Of a stretch of 64,000 nucleotides of DNA, positions 51,917-61,244 are shown piece after piece (within the stretch, counting starts at the first letter, position 1; every line of letters starts with the position of its first letter). The translations under genes and the position numbers were made by a program. The notes beneath the pieces were generated by a model. That model saw only the letters and a program-made list of their open reading frames with translations, ran no database searches and was not told the DNA's origin. The DNA is from Paenibacillus sp. GSMTC-2017 (lineage in GTDB: Bacteria; Bacillota; Bacilli; Paenibacillales; Paenibacillaceae), in NCBI RefSeq assembly GCF_016019935.1, contig NZ_JAECMT010000004.1, forward strand, positions 124,833 to 188,832. The letters are read 5' to 3'.

Positions 51917-53734
51917 ATGTTGTTTACTAAACAGTGGACATGGTTCGATTGGACGATCTTCACTCTCCGCTTTATGTGGTGGATAACAATTGTCTTTGGT
52001 CTTGTTCAACATTATGACCGTTTGCCGTATCCTATTTGGGCAGCAATAGCTATTTCGGTATTTGCATTTGCACTTCCTTACTGGTTTAACCGTTATTCAC
52101 GGAGTGCTTATTTAATTGCTGAACTTTTGCTGAATGGGAGCTTATACATTGCATTAAATTATTATTTTGAAGAGACCCAATGGCAGTTTGTAATCATTGC
52201 TTTTGTCATTGGTTTCCATAGTATAGAACGAACATACCGTTGGACGGGACCTATTACGATTCTTCTTATCCCTTTTCTAGCTTGGAATACCGCTCGTCTG
52301 GATTTCGATAGTGTCGCCTTTCAAGCGGTTTTGTACCACTTAGGGATGTATGGTTTCGGTTTGGCGTTTCAACTATTGAGTCGGACACAAAAACAGAGCT
52401 TGATTATAAAGGAACAGAATCAGGTGTTGGAGCAGTATGTGAGTCAAGTGGAGCAAATAACGTTGCTAGAAGAAAGAGACAAAATATACAGGGAGTTGCA
52501 TGACACGATCGGGTTCACGATGACAACGATCATTATGGGATTGGAGACACTTCGACCTCATGTGTCTACTACTGAAATAAATCGATTAGACACCTTGCTT
52601 CATATGGCGCGTGGTGGATTGAATGAAACCAGGGGAATCGTTCACAACTGGGCACAAACCAATCAGGATGCGTCCGCGACTGTCGAATCCTCTTTCCATC
52701 AATTAATAGAACAATTTCATCAGTCGACAGGGGCAAAGGTTAAGTTACGAATTTACGGTAAAGAGTGTGAATTAAGCCGTTCCCGGAAGTTGACCCTATA
52801 TCGTTGCTTACAGGAATCGTTAACCAATGCTGTACGCCATGGCGGTGCTTCATTTATACAGGTAGGATTGTACTTTGAAGAAGGCCAAATTAGAATGCAG
52901 GTTGAAGATAACGGGAATGGAAACAAGGACATTGCATTCGGATTCGGTCTAAAGTCGATGAGGGATCGGCTTGAAGCCCTTCATGGACAGTTAGTCCTTC
53001 ATCGTCTAGATGATGGAGGTGTAGCAGTTATTTGCTGTCTGCCCCATCAGACGGTCCTGCCGCAAGAAACAAGCATTCGGGTACTTGTTGTTGATGATCA
53101 GCCAATCTTTAGAGAAAGCTTGCAGTTGATCTTACAACAACATAAGGATATGAACGTCGTCGGGCTTGCAGCAAACGGACAAGAAGCACTCGACATGATT
53201 CCAACCGAGAATCCTGACGTGGTGCTTCTGGACGTTCGAATGCCTATATTAGACGGGCCTAGTACGCTGCAAGTCATACGAGAGCGATGGCCAACTATAC
53301 GTATTATTATGGTGACGACGATAGAGGAGGCTTCGCAAGCAGCCAATACACTGGGGAGCGGAGCCAGTGGTTATTTACTCAAATCTGTTTCTCCTATTGA
53401 GTTAGTAGAGGCGATAAGAATCGTTCATCAAGGGGAGACGCTAATTACTCAGTCTATCGCAGATGTCCTCTTCCGTGAGATGAAGGATCAGCAGAAGGAA
53501 CTGGATGGGTTGCGTAAATTACAAGTGCGTGTTTGCCCTTATGGATTGACGGAGCGTGAAAGAGGAATTTTGGCGTCCCTCGTGCAGGGGCTTCGTATAA
53601 AAGCGATTGCCGACAAAATATTTCTTTCAGAAGGTACCGTTCGTAACTGTACGACGATGATTTATGCTAAACTCGGCGTGAATAATCGGGATGACGCGGT
53701 GAAGAAAGCGCAGGAGGAAGGGCTTGTTGTTTAG
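51917..53734 (+). CDS. Histidine kinase fused to a LuxR/NarL-type response regulator
   Basis: The protein is about 605 residues. Residues about 10-155 have five or six helices. A HisKA_3 kinase follows, with EERDKIYRELHDTIGFTM (phospho-His) and an HATPase (about 275-380) with LQESLTNAVRHG and FGFGLKSMRDRLEALHG. After a short linker (CCLPHQTVLPQETS), a receiver domain (about 390-510, VLVVDDQP, VVLLDVRMP with the phosphorylated Asp, and Lys in YLLKSVSP) and a LuxR HTH (about 530-600, LTERERGILASLVQGLRIKA) follow. In most Firmicutes these are two genes (LiaS/LiaR type). The in-frame fusion is unusual. GAGG lies 11 bases before the ATG; an earlier ATG at 51860 is unlikely. Confidence 0.85.
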   Translation: MLFTKQWTWFDWTIFTLRFMWWITIVFGLVQHYDRLPYPIWAAIAISVFAFALPYWFNRYSRSAYLIAELLLNGSLYIALNYYFEETQWQFVIIAFVIGFHSIERTYRWTGPITILLIPFLAWNTARLDFDSVAFQAVLYHLGMYGFGLAFQLLSRTQKQSLIIKEQNQVLEQYVSQVEQITLLEERDKIYRELHDTIGFTMTTIIMGLETLRPHVSTTEINRLDTLLHMARGGLNETRGIVHNWAQTNQDASATVESSFHQLIEQFHQSTGAKVKLRIYGKECELSRSRKLTLYRCLQESLTNAVRHGGASFIQVGLYFEEGQIRMQVEDNGNGNKDIAFGFGLKSMRDRLEALHGQLVLHRLDDGGVAVICCLPHQTVLPQETSIRVLVVDDQPIFRESLQLILQQHKDMNVVGLAANGQEALDMIPTENPDVVLLDVRMPILDGPSTLQVIRERWPTIRIIMVTTIEEASQAANTLGSGASGYLLKSVSPIELVEAIRIVHQGETLITQSIADVLFREMKDQQKELDGLRKLQVRVCPYGLTERERGILASLVQGLRIKAIADKIFLSEGTVRNCTTMIYAKLGVNNRDDAVKKAQEEGLVV

Positions 53735-53789
53735 GTGAGCGCTACTATATGCAAGACAAAGTGTGCTGAAGTACATGAAAGTTACATTG

Positions 53790-53819
53790 TTGCATTATTA
53801 TTACATTTGGTTCTAGAAT
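53790..53819 (+). promoter_or_regulatory. Candidate promoter of the Agr-like pair
   Basis: TTGCAT and TAGAAT are separated by 18 bases, about 32 bases upstream of the regulator start. TTACATT occurs twice with a 19-base period (53782, 53801), overlapping the promoter, which could be a direct-repeat site for the LytTR regulator itself. Confidence 0.4.
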
Positions 53820-53850
53820 AAGTGTAATGAATATGTGAGGTGTATCGTCT

Positions 53851-54591
53851 ATGTACAGAGTCGCGATTTGTGATGATGAGGATAAACAAAGGGAGCTTGT
53901 AAAAAGTAGCTTAATTGCGTTGTCAATTAAAACAAATATAGAGTTTGAAATTCAATTATTCAGCTCGGGAGAGCAGTTAGTAGCTCATTATGAGCGCCAT
54001 GAAACGCCATTCCATCTATTCATTTTGGACATTGAAATGGGTGGAATGAACGGCATTCAAACAGCTCGGAAAATAAGAGGGTTAAACAAACTAGACGAAC
54101 AGATTATATTTCTGACCAGTTACCCCCACTATATGGTAGAGAGTTTTGACGTCATGACGTTTCAATATTTAATAAAACCGATTGCTCCTGCGACCTTGGA
54201 GGAGAAAGTCATCAAAGTATGCCAATACTTTAAGGCGCTTGATAAAAAGTTCATGATCATTAAATCAGGCTACGAGGAAATTATTTTAAAACATGATGAC
54301 CTCATTAGTATTGAAGCTGCCAAAAGTTTTACGATAAAAAGCAAACTCCACTTAATAACCTCTACTGGAACCTATGAAAGCAAAGGCATCATTTCAGATT
54401 ATGCTGTCACGTTAAAAGACTGTAACTTCTTGCAAATCCATCGTTCTATTATTATTAATCTATTACATGTAAAAAAATTTGCTAGCGGAGTTGTCCTAAT
54501 GTCGAATGGAATGGAACTGCCAATTGGCCGCTCAAAAGTAAAAGAGGTAAAAGATATCTACACTAAATTTATGATTATGAAGATTAATTGA
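53851..54591 (+). CDS. AgrA-like response regulator (receiver + LytTR)
   Basis: The 246-residue protein has a receiver domain (about 1-120, AICDDEDKQ, LFILDIEMGGMNG with the phosphorylated Asp) and a LytTR domain (about 140-246, FLQIHRSIIINLLHVKKF). It is the partner of the kinase encoded two bases after its stop. AgrA-type regulators control peptide-signalled behaviours. No AgrB or AgrD is encoded next to it. Confidence 0.88.
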   Translation: MYRVAICDDEDKQRELVKSSLIALSIKTNIEFEIQLFSSGEQLVAHYERHETPFHLFILDIEMGGMNGIQTARKIRGLNKLDEQIIFLTSYPHYMVESFDVMTFQYLIKPIAPATLEEKVIKVCQYFKALDKKFMIIKSGYEEIILKHDDLISIEAAKSFTIKSKLHLITSTGTYESKGIISDYAVTLKDCNFLQIHRSIIINLLHVKKFASGVVLMSNGMELPIGRSKVKEVKDIYTKFMIMKIN

Positions 54592-54592
54592 T

Positions 54593-55882
54593 ATGATTTT
54601 AATCCATGTTATTCAAATTAGTATGGTTATTATATTGGTAGTCCAAACTAATTTTTACTTCAACTCGTTTTTTGATAAAGCAACTAAAAAACCTAACCGA
54701 TTTATCTACTTTATTATCGTTGGTTTGCTAGGTTACCTATATTACATTAATTCACAAACCTCATTCATTCTGCAATGGATATTAGGCTTGCTTGTTATAT
54801 TTAGTTTTGCACAATCTTATAAAGTAGAAATGAAAACAAAGATCATTTTCACAACTCTTTATGGTGTTTTAGTGTCTACTACAAGTTTTATATCCAATTT
54901 TTTATTATACAGATTAGATCCGGTTGGCTATAGTAGCTCTGATTCTTTAGATTTGAGAGATCATATATTGGATATGAAGGTTGGTTTATTTTCGTATTTT
55001 CTTATGTTTGTTATCATTCAGCTCATTAGACTATTTGCCAAACGTAGAAGGTTGTCTTTGCACTATCGTTATTATGTTCTGTTTTTGATTACGCCTATTG
55101 CAAGTATAGTGCAATTGAATATTCTCAATTATAAAGACGTTGCTTCTTTCCTTTCAGCCATTGGAATTCTCTTCATAAACGTGATCACTTTTTATATTAT
55201 TGATAATATTATTGATAAATTTCAATTTATGAATAAGAACAATCAGTTGCAACAACAGATGGATTATCAAGATGCAAACTATGAAAAAGTCGTCCATAGC
55301 TTCAAATCAGTTAAAAGAATTATTCATGATACAAATCAACAGTTTCTATATATAGAAGAATGTATTAAGCGAAATGAGCTGGCAACAGCACTGGAACATA
55401 TTAAGACGACATTAAATAAGGTTGAAGGCGCCTATCAACGAGTTAATACGGGTAATTTAGTTATAGATGCACTCGTAACAAATACACTTAACATTGGGCA
55501 AGCGAATGGAATACGAATAGATACAAAACTTAACTTAAATTCAGAAGTCGTCCAAATTGACCGATACGACTTGTGTGTTGTGGTTGGCAATATGTTGGAT
55601 AACGCAATCGAAGCTTCAAAAAAGGTGAAGATCGCAGAAGATCGGTATATTTTAGTTAAGATATATGCTACAGAGTCTACGCTTCTCATTCACATTCTAA
55701 ATCATATGGAAAACGAAGTTGTTCATTTACAAAGCCAAAAACAAAACCCCGAACTTCATGGAATTGGATTAACAAATGTAGCAAGAATATGTGACAAATA
55801 CGGCGGACATATGACCATTGAAGTGAAAAATAAAGCTTTTAATAATATGGTCCTGCTACCATTTCTAATAAACAATCCTTAG
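54593..55882 (+). CDS. AgrC-like sensor histidine kinase (GHKL)
   Basis: The protein is 429 residues. About six hydrophobic helices occupy residues 1-210, the layout of AgrC/ComD-type peptide-sensing kinases. The cytoplasmic part has the phospho-acceptor region KRIIHDTNQQFLYIEECI (His) and a GHKL ATPase with VGNMLDNAIEAS (N box) and HGIGLTNVARICDKYGG. Its ATG lies two bases after the regulator stop, with only a weak own ribosome site, so it is probably translated by coupling. Its terminator overlaps its stop codon. Confidence 0.85.
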   Translation: MILIHVIQISMVIILVVQTNFYFNSFFDKATKKPNRFIYFIIVGLLGYLYYINSQTSFILQWILGLLVIFSFAQSYKVEMKTKIIFTTLYGVLVSTTSFISNFLLYRLDPVGYSSSDSLDLRDHILDMKVGLFSYFLMFVIIQLIRLFAKRRRLSLHYRYYVLFLITPIASIVQLNILNYKDVASFLSAIGILFINVITFYIIDNIIDKFQFMNKNNQLQQQMDYQDANYEKVVHSFKSVKRIIHDTNQQFLYIEECIKRNELATALEHIKTTLNKVEGAYQRVNTGNLVIDALVTNTLNIGQANGIRIDTKLNLNSEVVQIDRYDLCVVVGNMLDNAIEASKKVKIAEDRYILVKIYATESTLLIHILNHMENEVVHLQSQKQNPELHGIGLTNVARICDKYGGHMTIEVKNKAFNNMVLLPFLINNP

Positions 55883-55911
55883 ACAACTATGTTGTTTAGG
55901 GATTGTTTTTT
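55871..55911 (+). terminator. Terminator overlapping the kinase stop codon
   Basis: A 17-base stem (AACAATCCTTAGACAAC with GTTGTTTAGGGATTGTT, two G-T pairs) and a T run. The TAG stop of the kinase gene is inside the 5' arm. Confidence 0.85.
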
Positions 55912-56007
55912 GCGTTTCAAGGTTCTTTTTTATATAACGACGAACTTCCTTTTATGCTGGATGTAGCGCAAAAAACATTTGAATGTAGCTATAAGGAGGA
56001 AGTAACA

Positions 56008-58059
56008 GTGAAGAAGACAGTTTCTATATTAATTGCCACAATGCTCATTACAATAACGGTAACACCTGCTTTTGCTAAAACGAATCTTGATCCTGTAAAA
56101 GAAAAGGCACACCAATTGGCGTCTACGATGGTATCCAATTATGGGGTAAGCGGAATACAGTATGCCATTATGGATAAAGGCTCTATCGTTTTATCGAGCA
56201 GTGCGGGTGTATTCGATAAAGCTACCAATGAACCGATAACAAAAGATACGATGTTTGCGATAGCCTCAATAAGTAAAGTGTACACTGCTGCTGCAACGAT
56301 GATGTTAGCTGACTCTAAGAAGATTGATATTGATAAACCGCTCGTCACCTATTTGAAAGAGTTTAAAATGAACGATGAACGATATATGTTAATTACGCCT
56401 CGTATGTTAATGAACCACTCATCAGGACTTTATGGTTCACATTACGGAAATAGCTCGTTGTTTGATGATAATGATACAAGAAATCAAGATGGATTATTAT
56501 TAAGTTTACAATCACAACGTTTAAAGTCGAGCCCAGGCGAATATTCAGTATATTGTAATGATGGATTTCAGTTACTTGAATTATTGATTGAACGAGTTAG
56601 TGGTTTAAGTTATAGCAAATTTATTGAGACCTATATTAGTAAGCCTCTTCAGTTGACCTCTACCAAAACCCCACTTGATTCATTTGATAGAGGTAAGCTC
56701 GCAAAAACGTATTATCCTACAATAGATCAGGCTTTACCAGTAGAAAACTCAGTTACAATTGGTACGGGTGGCTTATATTCAACCGCAGAAGAAGTTGCTA
56801 AGTTCGCTGAAGTAGTAATAGGAAACCGAACAGATATATTATCTGAAAAGTCGGCAACAGCGATGCAAGCTCATGAGTATAGAAAAGGGATGTGGGTTTC
56901 TGAAGAGTTTAATTACATTAATTTTGGCCTTGGCTGGGATGCAGTTAGTCTAGCCCCATTTAGTAATTATGGTATAACGGCATTGTCTAAAGGTGGAGAT
57001 TTGCAATTGTATCACTCAGCGTTGATTACTCTTCCAGAACATAATATTTCTATGGCTGTACTTTCATCAGGAGGGACTTCAGTTTTTAATACGGCATATG
57101 CCTCTTCCATTTTATTGGAATATGTGAAAGCGAAAGGTATCATTAAAGAGATCCTTCCTCCAAAAACATTTGAACCTGCCTTAAAAGTTGATATGCCATC
57201 AGATCTGTTATCTTACTCTGGAGTATACGGATTGGTAGGTGAAACGTTTAATTTCGAAATAAAAAATGGAGAGATTAATTTACCTGCTCTAATAGGGGGC
57301 ATGATTCCATCTCAAACATATGTGTATACCGGCAATGGACAGTTTAAAAACAAAGATGGAGATGTAGCGATAAGCTTTGACAAACAGAAGAATGGAAAGA
57401 TTTATATAAAGCTTAATGCTCAGTTGAATTTCCCGGGATTAGGATATGGGGTTGCCGCACTGTATGAATATCAAAAATTAGATCCCAATCCTCTAAGTCA
57501 AGCAACAAAATCAGTATGGGAAAGTAGAGACGGGAAAAGTTACTACACTGTAGATGAGAAAATAACTTCATTAGCGTATCTACAATCAAGTTTGACCCAA
57601 TATATATCCGTTGATATCGATCATGGCTATGCATCGGGTGCTAAAATTGTCGACAACAATCTTGCAGTAAACGTCGTTGAAATTCCTGTATTATTTGGAA
57701 GGGATACATTTGATTTGAACTTTTATAACGAGAACGATAGGGAGTATTTAAAAGCTGCTGGACGAACCTATGTGAGCGAAGACGCTATTCATTCGATTTA
57801 TAACGGTAACTCATCAACTGCCACCATTCCATCAAATGGTCACACGGTTTGGTATAAACTTGATAAAAAATTATCAAATCGAGTTATGAGTGTGGATGCT
57901 CCGACAAGTGGAGGATTTGCCGTTTATGACGCAAAGGGAATGGTTGTGAATTTCTCAAAGGCTACAAACAATTATTCAGTAGTTCTGCCTGAAGGTGGAA
58001 TGATTGTATTTGGCGGTAATGCGGGGGATGTATTCAAAATTAAGTTGAAGAATAAATAG
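56008..58059 (+). CDS. Secreted serine hydrolase (beta-lactamase/PBP type) with C-terminal beta domain
   Basis: The protein is about 683 residues from the GTG at 56008, which has AAGGAGG nine bases upstream; an earlier in-frame ATG at 55903 lies inside the previous terminator. The signal peptide runs to about residue 24 (TPAFAK). The catalytic domain has SISK (Ser/Lys), YCNDG (Y-x-N) and a later SKGG box. About 250 further residues form beta-type domains that I do not recognise. It is exported and may act on peptidoglycan peptides or D-amino-acid esters. It follows the Agr-like pair but has its own unit. Confidence 0.8.
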   Translation: MKKTVSILIATMLITITVTPAFAKTNLDPVKEKAHQLASTMVSNYGVSGIQYAIMDKGSIVLSSSAGVFDKATNEPITKDTMFAIASISKVYTAAATMMLADSKKIDIDKPLVTYLKEFKMNDERYMLITPRMLMNHSSGLYGSHYGNSSLFDDNDTRNQDGLLLSLQSQRLKSSPGEYSVYCNDGFQLLELLIERVSGLSYSKFIETYISKPLQLTSTKTPLDSFDRGKLAKTYYPTIDQALPVENSVTIGTGGLYSTAEEVAKFAEVVIGNRTDILSEKSATAMQAHEYRKGMWVSEEFNYINFGLGWDAVSLAPFSNYGITALSKGGDLQLYHSALITLPEHNISMAVLSSGGTSVFNTAYASSILLEYVKAKGIIKEILPPKTFEPALKVDMPSDLLSYSGVYGLVGETFNFEIKNGEINLPALIGGMIPSQTYVYTGNGQFKNKDGDVAISFDKQKNGKIYIKLNAQLNFPGLGYGVAALYEYQKLDPNPLSQATKSVWESRDGKSYYTVDEKITSLAYLQSSLTQYISVDIDHGYASGAKIVDNNLAVNVVEIPVLFGRDTFDLNFYNENDREYLKAAGRTYVSEDAIHSIYNGNSSTATIPSNGHTVWYKLDKKLSNRVMSVDAPTSGGFAVYDAKGMVVNFSKATNNYSVVLPEGGMIVFGGNAGDVFKIKLKNK

Positions 58060-58086
58060 GCTCGTCCAATAGAGAAGATAAAGTGA

Positions 58087-58115
58087 AGCAGGCGAATTAT
58101 ATTCGCCTGTTTTTT
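58087..58115 (+). terminator. Terminator of the serine hydrolase gene
   Basis: A perfect nine-base stem (CAGGCGAAT with ATTCGCCTG) on a three-base loop, then six T. Confidence 0.88.
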
Positions 58116-58204
58116 ACGGATAGATATTGATCAGCTTTGTAACAATATAGAAGAGAGATAGTATGATTTATTAACACAAGTTCAGTCAGAAGAAGGGAAC
58201 TACT

Positions 58205-58786
58205 ATGCAAAATAGGGTTAGAAATCATAGGTTTATTCATGCCTTTGAAATTGTTTTGTACGTCATATGCGGATTATCCATTATTTATTTTGGCACGATC
58301 GGAGCATATGGAAAATGTTTTCAAGCTGCTCTCATCATTACCGTTCTTTTGCTCTTTAGAGGATTAATCATTTGGACGAAGAGTGAATTGCCTCCCGCAC
58401 TGCGATTGTCGGTACTGATCTTTATCGTAATCACGATGATGCTTGCCAACTTATTTAATATGTATGCTGTCATTCCCTATCTAGATAAAATTGAACATCT
58501 GATGTCTGGTGTTATTTTATTTTTTGTAGGACAATTCATCGTGAACAAAATGGCTAAGCGTAAAGGATTAAACAAATTGCCTGCAACGATCATCATTTGG
58601 TTCGCCTTCTACTTCTCAATTGCAATGGCTGGAGTTTGGGAAATCTATGAGTTCACAGTGGACCAGCTATTCGGACTTGTTTCGCAAAATGGCAGTTTAA
58701 CGGATACGATGATTGATATCATTTGCGGGACGGTGGGGGCGGTCTGTGCAGTCATATATCAACTTTTAAATCCTGATTTTTCCTAA
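58205..58786 (+). CDS. Integral membrane protein, DUF2238/YjdF-like
   Basis: The protein is 193 residues with about six hydrophobic helices. YLDKIEHLMSGVILFFVG and GVWEIYEFTVDQLFG, together with the LTDTMIDIICGTVGA helix, fit the DUF2238 (YjdF-like) family, in which conserved Asp/His/Glu residues lie in the membrane. Function unknown. It is a single gene with AGAAGGGAA upstream of ATG. Confidence 0.6.
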   Translation: MQNRVRNHRFIHAFEIVLYVICGLSIIYFGTIGAYGKCFQAALIITVLLLFRGLIIWTKSELPPALRLSVLIFIVITMMLANLFNMYAVIPYLDKIEHLMSGVILFFVGQFIVNKMAKRKGLNKLPATIIIWFAFYFSIAMAGVWEIYEFTVDQLFGLVSQNGSLTDTMIDIICGTVGAVCAVIYQLLNPDFS

Positions 58787-58882
58787 AACAATCCAAAACA
58801 TGGTAGAATTATTCACTTTTCCACGGTATAGTGGAGAAGGATATAGTGCTATTTAATTCTGTATTGGGAGAGGAATTGTCAG

Positions 58883-59359
58883 ATGAACCAGAGATATCGC
58901 AAACGGAATACGTCTGCTTTTACAGCGGCATCGTATTTTGCACTCGCTTCAGGTCTTTTTCTATACTGTTTAGGTGTGTATAACGCTGATTGGGAATTAA
59001 ATGTAAAAGGGTATTATTTGCTTTGTATGGTGTTAATAACGATTACCTGTATCGTTGTGCAAAAGGTCGTAAGGGACAATACGGAAGATAAAGAAATTCG
59101 TTTGGAAAATCCGAAACATCGAATGAGAAATACAGGAGCTTTTTCTGCGATGGCTATTGCAGGTTTAGTTATCGGGTACGTGATGTTTTTAATTGGCCTT
59201 TATAACGCTCCATTTGAGTTAAATGTTAAAGGATATTACATAGCTGTTATTTTGTTGATATCATATAGCGCCATTGGCGTCCAGAAAGTAACAAGAGATA
59301 ACGCAGAAGACAAAGAAATTATTGCCGAAGAAGATGCGAAAAGGACTTTTCAGGGGTAA
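58883..59359 (+). CDS. YiaA/YiaB two-helix repeat membrane protein
   Basis: The 158-residue protein is made of two copies (about 8-70 and 82-145) of the YiaAB two-helix unit. Each has NT.AF, helix one, GLYNA...ELNVKGYY, helix two, then VQKV.RDN.EDKEI. The function is unknown; YiaA/B-like proteins are small inner-membrane proteins. The ATG has GGGAGAGGA upstream. Confidence 0.75.
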   Translation: MNQRYRKRNTSAFTAASYFALASGLFLYCLGVYNADWELNVKGYYLLCMVLITITCIVVQKVVRDNTEDKEIRLENPKHRMRNTGAFSAMAIAGLVIGYVMFLIGLYNAPFELNVKGYYIAVILLISYSAIGVQKVTRDNAEDKEIIAEEDAKRTFQG

Positions 59360-59522
59360 CCTTCGATCTTTAAATTAATCTGAGTCTACTTTTCAGTAGA
59401 ATACTGATTCGTTAACGAATCGTATTGTGCTTATATTGAAGGAAATGACTTGTAATTAGGTCTAACGAACTCCAGTAACGTTATCGAGTAGTTTTTGAGT
59501 GAAATAAAGTCACTTTGCTCGG

Positions 59523-59624
59523 AATAAGCATTCTGGGGTTCGTTAAAAGTTTTAAACGATACAATTTATTCAAATAAGATTTACTGGGTTCGTTAGCCAA
59601 AAGCTCGGGAACGTGCGCTAATAC
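59523..59624. repeat. Degenerate tandem repeat, two units of 51 bases
   Basis: Units at 59523 and 59574 each begin AATAAG..TT.. and share GGGTTCGTTA (the first as GGGGTTCGTTA). The exact 51-base offset equals the period of the array at 43401-43555, though the sequences differ. Confidence 0.45.
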
Positions 59625-59637
59625 TAATAACGATTTG

Positions 59638-59678
59638 AAAGCCCCAATGAAGAAGAAGCTTATCTTCATTGGGGCTTT
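59638..59678. terminator. Large bidirectional terminator
   Basis: A perfect 16-base stem (AAAGCCCCAATGAAGA with TCTTCATTGGGGCTTT) on a nine-base loop, between the convergent YiaAB-type and 6-phosphogluconate dehydrogenase genes. Confidence 0.85.
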
Positions 59679-59737
59679 GGTTATTTATTGGTCATTTTGC
59701 GGAATGACGAAGTTACGAAATGACTTCAACTAATCGA

Positions 59738-61141
59738 TTACTGCCAGTTTGTATGGAAAGAACCTGTTACATCAGTCCGTTCATACGTATGGGCGCCGAA
59801 ATAATCCCGTTGTGCTTGCAAAAGGTTAGCATTTGACATGCCTGTCCGATAAGAATCGTAATAAGTTACGGATGAACTTAAACATGGAAGCCCGATACCG
59901 TTAGTGACGCCGTCACAAACAACCTTTCGTAGTCCAGCTTGATACTCTTTGACCTTTTCAGCAAAGTAAGGAGCGATTAATAGATTCGCAAGACCCGGCT
60001 GTGCTTCATGCGCATCGCTGATTACGTTCAAAAATTGTGCACGAATAATACAACCACCGCGGAAAATGCGAGCAATATCCTTTAAAGGTAAACCCCATCC
60101 GTAAAGCTCAGAACTCTTTTTATATTGTGTAAATCCTTGTGTGTAAGCACAAACTTTGCCCATATATAAGGCTTGTCTAACGTGCTCTATCCACAAATCT
60201 TTATCTAAACTTGGCTGATCCGAATCCGGGCCGGATAGAATTTCTGCTGCAATAACCCTCTCTTCTTTCAAAGAGGAGATATAACGCGCAAACAGAGACT
60301 CTGTAATGATTGATGAAGCAATACCGTTATCGATTGCTTGCATGCTTGTCCATTTGCCTGTGCCTTTTTGTCCTGTTTTATCAAGAATGACATCAATCAG
60401 CGGCAGACCTGTTAAGTCATCCTTTTTTCGTAAAATTTGGGCTGTAATTTCGATCAAATAACTTTTCAGCTCACCCTGATTCCATGTTTCAAAAATAGCA
60501 GCAATTTCATTAACCGCTAAGTTCAACCGTTTTCTCAAAAAAGTATAGGCTTCTGCGATTAATTGCATATCAGCATATTCGATGCCGTTATGAACCATCT
60601 TTACAAAGTGGCCCGAACCTTTTGGACCAAGATAAGCACAACAAGGTTCTCCGTCCACTTGGGCTGCTATCTTTGTAAGAATAGGAGCTACTTTTTCATA
60701 AACGTCTCTATCTCCACCAGGCATGATCGAAGGTCCCTCTAAAGCACCAACCTCGCCTCCAGAAATACCGATTCCTAAATAACCGATTCCTTGTGCTTTC
60801 AACTCATCATATCTACGTTCTGTATCTTCGTAATGGGAGTTTCCACCGTCCATAATGACATCGCCAGCTTCAAGGAAAGGCACTAGTGCAGCTATTACCG
60901 AATCAATCGGTTTGCCTGCTGTGACCATAAGGAAAATTTTCCGTGGTACTTCTAAAGATTGAACAAAATCTTGAACTTCGTAGTAGGGCTGAATGGATTG
61001 ACCTTCAAGTTTAATAATAAGTTTATCAGTTAAATCTCTCGTATAATTATAGACAGCGACACGCTCACCTTTATTAGCCATGTTCAAAGCGATATTACTG
61101 CCCATAACTCCTAATCCAATGACGCCGATTGTATTCAACAT
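59738..61141 (-). CDS. gntZ: 6-phosphogluconate dehydrogenase (decarboxylating)
   Basis: The protein is about 467 residues from the ATG at 61141; a GTG at 61153 overlaps the AAAGAGG site and is less likely. Residues 1-14 hold the coenzyme motif GVIGLGVMGSNIALN. GIGISGGEVGALEGPSIMPG and the catalytic region KMVHNGIEYADMQLI (Lys and Glu of the 6PGDH signature) follow. The enzyme converts 6-phosphogluconate to ribulose-5-phosphate and CO2. The operon order gntK-gntP-gntZ and length match Bacillus GntZ, so the gluconate-specific paralogue is likely. Confidence 0.9.
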   Translation of the reverse strand: MLNTIGVIGLGVMGSNIALNMANKGERVAVYNYTRDLTDKLIIKLEGQSIQPYYEVQDFVQSLEVPRKIFLMVTAGKPIDSVIAALVPFLEAGDVIMDGGNSHYEDTERRYDELKAQGIGYLGIGISGGEVGALEGPSIMPGGDRDVYEKVAPILTKIAAQVDGEPCCAYLGPKGSGHFVKMVHNGIEYADMQLIAEAYTFLRKRLNLAVNEIAAIFETWNQGELKSYLIEITAQILRKKDDLTGLPLIDVILDKTGQKGTGKWTSMQAIDNGIASSIITESLFARYISSLKEERVIAAEILSGPDSDQPSLDKDLWIEHVRQALYMGKVCAYTQGFTQYKKSSELYGWGLPLKDIARIFRGGCIIRAQFLNVISDAHEAQPGLANLLIAPYFAEKVKEYQAGLRKVVCDGVTNGIGLPCLSSSVTYYDSYRTGMSNANLLQAQRDYFGAHTYERTDVTGSFHTNWQ

Positions 61142-61244
61142 ATCTGTCTGCACCTCTTTGCAAGATTAATAGACAGTAAGCCCTCACTTATACACCTAGA
61201 AAATACTAAGTCTATAAGCAGGGCCACTGCCTGGAAATGATGGT

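Larger units (their letters stand above)
59360..59737. other. Intergenic region with degenerate repeats and terminator
   Basis: About 380 bases without a credible gene. They contain the repeat copies at 59523-59624 and the large hairpin at 59638-59678. Confidence 0.5.
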
